Both the position numbers and the translations under genes were made by a program. From positions 61,090-125,089 of the forward strand of contig CAYNIP010000009.1 in the NCBI GenBank assembly GCA_964397305.1: a stretch of 64,000 nt of DNA. Reading direction: 5' to 3'. The notes under the pieces are model-generated. The model made no database searches. It was not told the DNA's origin and worked only from the letters and a program-made list of their open reading frames with translations. Shown piece by piece: positions 59,251 through 64,000 of the stretch (position 1 is its first letter; the number at the start of each line of letters is the position of its first letter). Source of the DNA: JAAUTY01 sp964397305. GTDB taxonomy: Bacteria; Cyanobacteriota; Cyanobacteriia; Cyanobacteriales; Spirulinaceae.

Positions 59251-59586
59251 TCAGGAAAGCTGCTGTAGAAGTTCCACAATCGGTGCTTTGAGCAGAGGAA
59301 CGGTATCAGCCACAGCAGACCAGACAGCATCCAGATCGATATTGAAGTAAGTATGCGCTAAAACATTCCACATCCCAATCATTTGCCGCCAAGGTATCGC
59401 CGGAGCGCGATCGCGCGTTTCTTGACTCAGCGAACGAGCCGCCTCCCCCAAAACTTGCAAATTCTGAATGAACCAAGTCTGAACCAACTCATCCGCCTCA
59501 AAACGCTCGCGACCGCAGGCAGCATAGCGCTCAATACGCGCGATCGCTTCAAGCATATCGCGCAACCTCTCGCCGTCATCCCTCAC
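59251..59586 (-). CDS. hepT: HepT-like HEPN toxin with altered catalytic motif
   Basis: 111 residues, GTG start at 59586 overlapping the mntA stop (GTGA). The HEPN/DUF86 pattern is clear: FIQNLQVLGEAARSLS and IPWRQMIGMWNVLAHTYFNID. In HepT toxins the ribonuclease motif is R-x4-H-x-Y; here the Arg is Trp (W-NVLA-H-T-Y, codon TGG, one base from CGG), while His and Tyr remain. The toxin may therefore be inactive. Confidence 0.85.
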   Translation of the reverse strand: MRDDGERLRDMLEAIARIERYAACGRERFEADELVQTWFIQNLQVLGEAARSLSQETRDRAPAIPWRQMIGMWNVLAHTYFNIDLDAVWSAVADTVPLLKAPIVELLQQLS

Positions 59587-59897
59587 AGCGCGATCGCCTC
59601 CTGTAAAACGCGATCGCGCAGTCGCGGCTTCAAGCCCCTTTCCGTCACCACATCCACCGAGCAGCCCAGCAGATCCTCCAGATCGAGCGCCAGACCGCCC
59701 AAGTCAAAAAGATTGCGACCCGGCTCGAGATCGACCAACAGATCGAGATCGCTGCCCTCATCCGCCTCACCTCGCGCCACCGAGCCAAACACCCGCAGAT
59801 TGCGAGCACCATAGCGGCGGGCAATCGCCGCGATCGCCGTTTGCTGGGCGCGCAGGGATTGGGTGGAGGGAGGAGCAGAAAATACTGGCGATCGCAT
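59583..59897 (-). CDS. mntA: MntA-type nucleotidyltransferase antitoxin
   Basis: 104 residues from ATG 59897 (MRSPVFSAPPSTQSL). The minimal nucleotidyltransferase signature is GSVARGEADEGSDLDLLVD (GS-x10-D-x-D), complete. MntA enzymes silence HepT by AMP addition to the Tyr of R-x4-H-x-Y. The region upstream and its first codons overlap a third, degenerate copy of the 248-bp repeat (59869-59985). Confidence 0.87.
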   Translation of the reverse strand: MRSPVFSAPPSTQSLRAQQTAIAAIARRYGARNLRVFGSVARGEADEGSDLDLLVDLEPGRNLFDLGGLALDLEDLLGCSVDVVTERGLKPRLRDRVLQEAIAL

Positions 59898-60014
59898 CGC
59901 AGGCCGTCGTAACCCTTTGCCTTCAATCGGAACACCTTCTAGTCTAGCGACTGAGGCGCTCCTGGCCCCAACTGACACCACCCACCGCGTCACGTTCCGG
60001 CGGGATGATCGCCA

Positions 60015-60065
60015 CTACGCCTGAGCTTCATCCCGAGACAGCGGCCCACAATCGGCGATCGCCAT
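60015..60065 (-). pseudogene. Fragment of antitoxin C-terminus
   Basis: The minus strand reads MAIADCGPLSRDEAQA and a stop, matching the last 16 residues of the antitoxin at 56465 (MAIADFVPLSRDEAHA). Only this end is left, within a spacer of repeats. Confidence 0.7.
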
Positions 60066-60210
60066 AGGGGCACGGTTGCCGTGCCCTCAACCCAGTCAAT
60101 CGCTGTTCCGATAAGGGTTTGAGGGTTGGGAGATCTAAACCCTGCGATGGTGCATTTAATTTGTGAAATTCCATAAGCCCAACAACGACCCCTGACAACT
60201 CCTGTAGTGG

Positions 60211-60312
60211 CGCTTCAGCGCTCCCCCAGAGGGCTAAAGCCCAACTACGATCTATGACAACTACTGTTGTTGCGCTTCAGCGCTCCCTACAGAGGGCTAA
60301 AGCCCAACTACG
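60211..60312. repeat. Tandem CGCTTCAGCGCT repeat
   Basis: Two copies of CGCTTCAGCGCTCCC...AGAGGGCTAAAGCCCAACTACG (60211-60249 and 60272-60312). The reverse complement occurs at 24747-24836 and a single half (CTCAAGCCCAACTACG) near 37292. Confidence 0.75.
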
Positions 60313-60402
60313 GGGTACATCTCAGGGAGGCAAGTTTGCCCCCTCATCCCCCGGCCCCTTCGCCCTCTTGAGCGAAGGGGAGTCTTCAAAGTGAGATGCC
60401 CC
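60313..60402. mobile_element. MITE-like repeat, copy 3
   Basis: Ends GGGTACATCTCA and TGAGATGCCCC; the interior has AGGCAAGTTTGCC and CTCATCCCCCGGCCCCTTC as in copy 2. 90 bp. It directly abuts the tandem repeat at 60211-60312. Confidence 0.75.
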
Positions 60403-60450
60403 TCAACTACGTCTCTTGCGGCTTGAGAAAATAACAGTCGTTCGTGTCCA

Positions 60451-61245
60451 TCAAAGGCGGCGTTCCACCTGCAACATGGCCTGATAGGCCAGCCAGCCCG
60501 CGATCGCCATCGCCACCGCAAAGAGGCTGAGGACCAGCAAGTGTTCGGCGATCGCCGCTCCCTCCTCCCCCTCAGCCCAGACCGCCACGAGCGCTTCATT
60601 CATGTGAAAGATCGGATTGAAGCGGGCCAGGGCCAGCAGGCGCTCAGAAAATAGAGAGGTGGGGAAAAAAGCGCCCCCCAGGATCAATAGCGGCACACCA
60701 AAGGTCGCCACCAGGGCATTGACATCTTCCGTGCGTCGGGCCAACTGAGTTCCTAACAGGAAACCGACCCCAACATAGGCAACGATACTGAGCAGGGCGA
60801 TCGCCAGGCCCAGCAGCAGCGAGCCCGCAAACCTGGCCCCCAAGCTGCGAGCCAGCCCATAAACCAGCGCCGCTTGCCCGAGACCAATGCAACTATGGGC
60901 CAGGAAGATGCCCGAGAAGTAGGCAAACCCGCTCAAGGGAGAAATGAACAGACGCTTGAGAGTCTGTTGCTCCCGCTCCGCCACCACCGTTGCGACACTG
61001 CCCCCGAGACAACTGAAAAAGAGGGCCGCCCCCACCAGCGTTGACGGAGCCGCCAGTTCGACCGCCAGCGCAAAACTCACTTGGGCTCGCTCGGCAAAAA
61101 TGCTGGCATTGAGCAGCAGCACCGCCACCGGGAAAACGCCCCAAAAGATCAGGCTACGACGGCGACGCCCCAGCTCGATCAAGATCCGCTGAGCCACCGC
61201 CAGGGTTTCGCGCCCATACTTTTGCAGGGAGTGGGCCAGCGTCAT
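60451..61245 (-). CDS. ABC-2 type transporter permease
   Basis: 264 residues with six membrane segments. The loop AEREQQTLKRLFISPLSGF is the ABC-2 permease signature, and FGVPLLILGGAFFPTSLFSERLLALARFNPIFH the typical end of NodJ/DrrB-type permeases. It is 4 bp behind the cpcF-like gene on the same strand, so the two are cotranscribed. The ATPase partner is not visible in the window. Confidence 0.85.
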   Translation of the reverse strand: MTLAHSLQKYGRETLAVAQRILIELGRRRRSLIFWGVFPVAVLLLNASIFAERAQVSFALAVELAAPSTLVGAALFFSCLGGSVATVVAEREQQTLKRLFISPLSGFAYFSGIFLAHSCIGLGQAALVYGLARSLGARFAGSLLLGLAIALLSIVAYVGVGFLLGTQLARRTEDVNALVATFGVPLLILGGAFFPTSLFSERLLALARFNPIFHMNEALVAVWAEGEEGAAIAEHLLVLSLFAVAMAIAGWLAYQAMLQVERRL

Positions 61246-61249
61246 CGGC

Positions 61250-61885
61250 TCAACGAGGGCCTCCTCGGGACAATTTCTCTAGGGCCCAACGGGCTCGCCC
61301 CCGGAGCGCCGCCTCAGCATCCGCCTGGGCCATCGCGGCCAAACGCGCTTGAATCGTAGCCGCGAGGGTAGGGGCCGCCTGGGCCAAGCCTTCCAGACCG
61401 GCGATCGCCGCATAGCGCACCACCCACTCCCCATCCTGGGAAGCCTGCATCAGGGCGGCGAGGGCCTGCTGTTGCCCCGTCGCCTGGTCCGAGGCCGACA
61501 ACTGGGCCCAGTGGAGATGCCCCAACCCCTGGGCCGCGGCCCGCCGCACACTGAGGGCAAAATCCCCTTGGGCCGCCGCCAGCAGATTGTCCAAGGCTCG
61601 CGGATCGCCAATTTTCGCCAGGGCCCGGTTTGCCCAGGCCCGCGCCCCGTAATCGTAGCCATCCAGGGTGTTGAGGATGGGGGTCACAGCGACTGACCCC
61701 AGGGCCACCAGGCCCTCCACCGCCGCCACCGCTGCCCCAGGATTGTTGTAGCCCAGCACCTCGATCAGCTTCGGGATCGCGGCCTCGGAGCCGGCCGCGG
61801 CCAGGGCCCGCACCGCCCCGACCAGGGCCGCCGCCGAGTCCGCACGATCCACCGCGTTCAGTAGGGCTTCCAGGGTCTCCGCCAT
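61250..61885 (-). CDS. cpcF: Phycocyanobilin lyase subunit CpcF-like (HEAT repeats)
   Basis: 211 residues, the size of CpcF. Five or so HEAT-like repeats (AIPKLIEVLGYNNPGAAVAAVEGL; VAVTPILNTLDGYDYGARAWANRALAKIGDPRALDNLLAA; FALSVRRAAAQGLGHLHW). The segment YDYGARAWANRALAKIGDPR is characteristic of CpcF, which with CpcE attaches phycocyanobilin to the phycocyanin alpha subunit. No cpcE is adjacent, so a related phycobilin-lyase-type HEAT protein is possible. Confidence 0.8.
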   Translation of the reverse strand: MAETLEALLNAVDRADSAAALVGAVRALAAAGSEAAIPKLIEVLGYNNPGAAVAAVEGLVALGSVAVTPILNTLDGYDYGARAWANRALAKIGDPRALDNLLAAAQGDFALSVRRAAAQGLGHLHWAQLSASDQATGQQQALAALMQASQDGEWVVRYAAIAGLEGLAQAAPTLAATIQARLAAMAQADAEAALRGRARWALEKLSRGGPR

Positions 61886-62242
61886 GAGCGATCCAGCACG
61901 ATCAAAACCATTGAGCCCCTACTGTACCACAGGCTTCTAAGGGCTCCAACCGGCCCCGGCGCGGGGGCGAAACGATCCGGAGTGGCGATCGCCCCGGGCG
62001 AACGATGGCAGTACCGTGCTGGCCCTGGGAAGCGGGAGCAGGCCAGTTTGCCAAGTGGCGGCTGAACTTCCGACCCGGACTACCCGTCAGAGCCCCTACC
62101 TGACAACCGCCGTCCCGCCTAATTTTCCCCAGGGTTTTGAGAGCGATCCCGCTCCCCCTGGGGGACTGCGGCGCGCGGCCCCCCTGTCGGGGGCCATCAC
62201 TCTGCAATTGTCATCTCCTAATGTTCGCTCATCACCGACACC
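61886..62242. other. Divergent intergenic region of cpcF and the amidase
   Basis: This is 350 bp with GC-rich stretches and no gene. GCGATCGCCCCGGGCG occurs at about 61985. A dyad GCGCGGCCCCCC...GGGGGCC near 62172-62196 might act as a transcript hairpin. No promoter could be assigned with confidence. Confidence 0.35.
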
Positions 62243-63733
62243 ATGAGACCTCACTGGCTTGTACTCAGCGCCCTCGGGGCTGGAACTGCGCTCGGCGTGG
62301 CTCCGGTCGCTGAAGCGGCGCAACTGGAGACCTGGCGCTTCGACGCCTCCCAGAATCAACTCATCTTCAACACCACCGCCCGCATTCAGCCCACAGCCCA
62401 GTTAATTCCCAATCCCAACCGCATTGTGATCGACTTGCCCGGCACCCAGCTCGGCCGGGGGACGATGCACCAACAGGTCGGGGGGGCGATCGCCACCGTC
62501 CGGGCCGGTCAGTTCAATGCGGACACCGCGCGCCTTGTGATTGAATTAGCCCCCGGCTACAGCATCGATCCGCAGCAAATTCGCATTGTTGGCCAGACGC
62601 CGACTCAGTGGGCGATCCAACTGCCCACCCCCGTCGCTGCCAGCCAACCCGGTCAGCCCACCCGCCCACCCACCGCCGCCGGGGATTTTCAAATCACCCA
62701 AAACGGCTTCTTCTGGCGGCTGGGGGAGTCGCCCAGCGGCGTCACGGTCCAGCGCCTCGGCAGCGCCATGCAGATGGACATCGCCGACTATCGCCTACCG
62801 CCGGAGTGGGTGAACCGCATCGTGCCGGTCAATCGCTACGGTGTGCGGGAGGCCCGCTTCCAGCGCCTCGGCGGCACGACGACGCGGGTGCTGCTGGTGC
62901 TGGAGCCCAACAGTCCCGACTGGCACGCCGCCGTCAGTGGCAGTGGTATCGCGATGGTTCCGGTGAACGGGATGCACGTCCTGCGGGAGGCTGGTCCCGT
63001 GCCAGAGAGCAGCCTGCCGGTCGTGGTGCAACCCCAGCCCCAGCCCGTGGTGACGATTCCGGTGCCCCCTGCTCCGCTGCCACCCCCGACCGTAACACCA
63101 GCGCCCCGGCCCAATCCAGCCCCAGCCCCGCCGCCGGCTGTGAATCCTCGCCCAGCTCCAGCTCCGGCCCCGGCCCCCGTCGCTCCCAATCGTCGTGTGC
63201 TCGTGACGATTGATCCCGGTCATGGTGGCCGCGATCCGGGGGCCGTCGGTATCGGCGGCTTGCAGGAAAAGGATGTGGTGTTGCCCATTTCCCAAGAGGT
63301 GGCCCGCCTGTTGGCCAAGCAGGGAGTGGCCGTGAAGATGACCCGCAGTGATGACCGCTTCATCAGTTTGCAGGGCCGCGCAGACATGGCGAATCGCGAT
63401 CGCGCCGACATTTTCGTGAGTATTCATGCCAATGCCGCCACGAGTCCTGCCAATGGGGCGGAAACCTTCCATCACCCCAGCAGTGCTGCTGGCCGCGCCC
63501 TGGCTCAGAGCATTCAGGACAGCATCATCCGCCGCACTGGGATGAAAAATCGCGGGGTCAAGCAGGCTAATTTCCATGTGCTGCGCCACACGAATATGCC
63601 GGCCGCGCTTGTGGAGGTGGGCTTTGTCACTGGCTATGAGGATGCCGCCAAGCTCCGCGATCCCCGCTTCCGGCAGGCGATGGCCGAGGCGATCGCCGAA
63701 GGGATTTTGCAGTATGTCAACCGCCGCTTCTAA
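62243..63733 (+). CDS. N-acetylmuramoyl-L-alanine amidase with AMIN domain
   Basis: 496 residues. A signal peptide (HWLVLSALGAGTALGVAPVAEA) is followed by an AMIN domain (LETWRFDASQNQLIFNT; RIVIDLPGTQLG) at about 28-120 and probably a second AMIN-like part at about 150-250. A Pro-rich linker (about 265-312) leads to an Amidase_3 domain with IDPGHGGRDPGAVG (zinc His), SIHANA (zinc His) and ALVEVGFVTG (catalytic Glu). AmiC-type enzyme that splits the septal peptidoglycan in the periplasm and, in filamentous cyanobacteria, drills cell-cell junction pores. The ATG at 62243 gives the signal peptide. Confidence 0.92.
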   Translation: MRPHWLVLSALGAGTALGVAPVAEAAQLETWRFDASQNQLIFNTTARIQPTAQLIPNPNRIVIDLPGTQLGRGTMHQQVGGAIATVRAGQFNADTARLVIELAPGYSIDPQQIRIVGQTPTQWAIQLPTPVAASQPGQPTRPPTAAGDFQITQNGFFWRLGESPSGVTVQRLGSAMQMDIADYRLPPEWVNRIVPVNRYGVREARFQRLGGTTTRVLLVLEPNSPDWHAAVSGSGIAMVPVNGMHVLREAGPVPESSLPVVVQPQPQPVVTIPVPPAPLPPPTVTPAPRPNPAPAPPPAVNPRPAPAPAPAPVAPNRRVLVTIDPGHGGRDPGAVGIGGLQEKDVVLPISQEVARLLAKQGVAVKMTRSDDRFISLQGRADMANRDRADIFVSIHANAATSPANGAETFHHPSSAAGRALAQSIQDSIIRRTGMKNRGVKQANFHVLRHTNMPAALVEVGFVTGYEDAAKLRDPRFRQAMAEAIAEGILQYVNRRF

Positions 63734-63741
63734 CACCGGCG

Positions 63742-64000
63742 AACGAAATTTTGCGCGGGACGTTTGTCCCCCTTCGCTCAACCCTCACCCCAACCCCTCT
63801 CCCAAGTTGGGAGAGGGGCTTCTAACTCCCCTTCTCCCAGCTTTGGGAGAAGGGGCCGGGGGATGAGGGCCCGGTAACGCTGTTCGCGCTAGCGTCGCGG
63901 AGCGATGGAGGGCGACCCTTTCGGCTTTGGGAGAAGGGGCCGGTAAACGAAATTTTGCGCGGGACGTTTGTCCCCCTTCGCTCAACCCTCACCCCAACCC
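63742..64000. repeat. Composite intergenic repeat cluster at the window end
   Basis: A 55-bp unit starting AACGAAATTTTGCGCGGGAC occurs at 63742-63796 and again at 63946-64000. Between them lie CTCCCAAGTTGGGAG and CTCCCAGCTTTGGGAG palindromes and the element GTAACGCTGTTCGCGCTAGC at 63874 (inverted copy at 20083-20115). The cluster runs off the window. Confidence 0.75.

Noticed and set aside
1..64000. tRNA and rRNA genes
   Set aside because: No T-arm consensus with matching acceptor stem and no rRNA signature was seen on either strand; short tRNAs could still be missed by eye.

Overview
The window is cyanobacterial chromosome. It is GC-rich, densely sprinkled with the octamer GCGATCGC (HIP1), and carries psbB (photosystem II CP47), a CpcF-type phycobilin lyase subunit, an SLH-domain porin-like protein, a DevB-type fusion protein and several families known mainly from cyanobacteria (DUF3038, DUF4335, DUF4336). 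No rRNA, tRNA or CRISPR array was recognised.

Layout. 1-13.8 kb: the 3' part of a GlmS-like gene, a small DNA methyltransferase with a MutH/Sau3AI-like nuclease frame, a membrane protein, an SLH protein, an Rpn-like nuclease, a DevB-like protein, and a three-gene GldA/F/G-like ABC operon. 13.9-40 kb: mostly housekeeping and envelope genes (FhaC/ShlB-type transporter, metG, a peptide-type permease, apt, a DUF3038-DUF4335-DUF4336-aldo/keto reductase run, an FAD oxidoreductase, a YaaW protein, an O-antigen-ligase-like protein, psbB, thiG, a HAD phosphatase, a beta-barrel/beta-helix surface protein, and a copper ATPase behind a MerR-type promoter). 40-55 kb: a defence operon. 55-60 kb: a patchwork of regulators, toxin-antitoxin genes and repeats. 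60.4-64 kb: an ABC permease, cpcF, a cell-wall amidase and intergenic repeats.

The most interesting region is the eight-gene minus-strand operon at 54,936-40,024. In order of transcription it holds a PAPS-reductase/DndC-like protein (BrxP-like), two tandem DUF4007 proteins, a Uma2-type nuclease, a 141-residue protein, a 1,699-residue BrxC ATPase, a 1,550-residue protein and a BrxL AAA+ protein. BrxP, BrxC, PglZ and BrxL are the core of type 4 BREX, which has no PglX methylase. Here the PglZ phosphatase-fold domain is the C-terminal part of one polypeptide that starts with a NERD nuclease-like domain, then a protein kinase domain that has lost its catalytic residues, then an intact kinase domain, then a Pro/Glu-repeat linker. 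In effect a PglW-like and a PglZ-like protein are fused, with pseudokinase and kinase in tandem. A promoter-like sequence precedes the operon, and an Xre-family regulator gene with an inverted-repeat operator lies just upstream.

The 55-60 kb segment is built from duplicated pieces: two full copies and one decayed copy of an Xre regulator (the full copies each with a divergent small protein), a 133-bp and a 248-bp repeat, a VapBC pair, a decayed vapC, a HepT/MntA pair whose HepT lacks the catalytic arginine, and orphan antitoxins. MITE-like elements and palindromic repeats occupy many of the intergenic spaces elsewhere.
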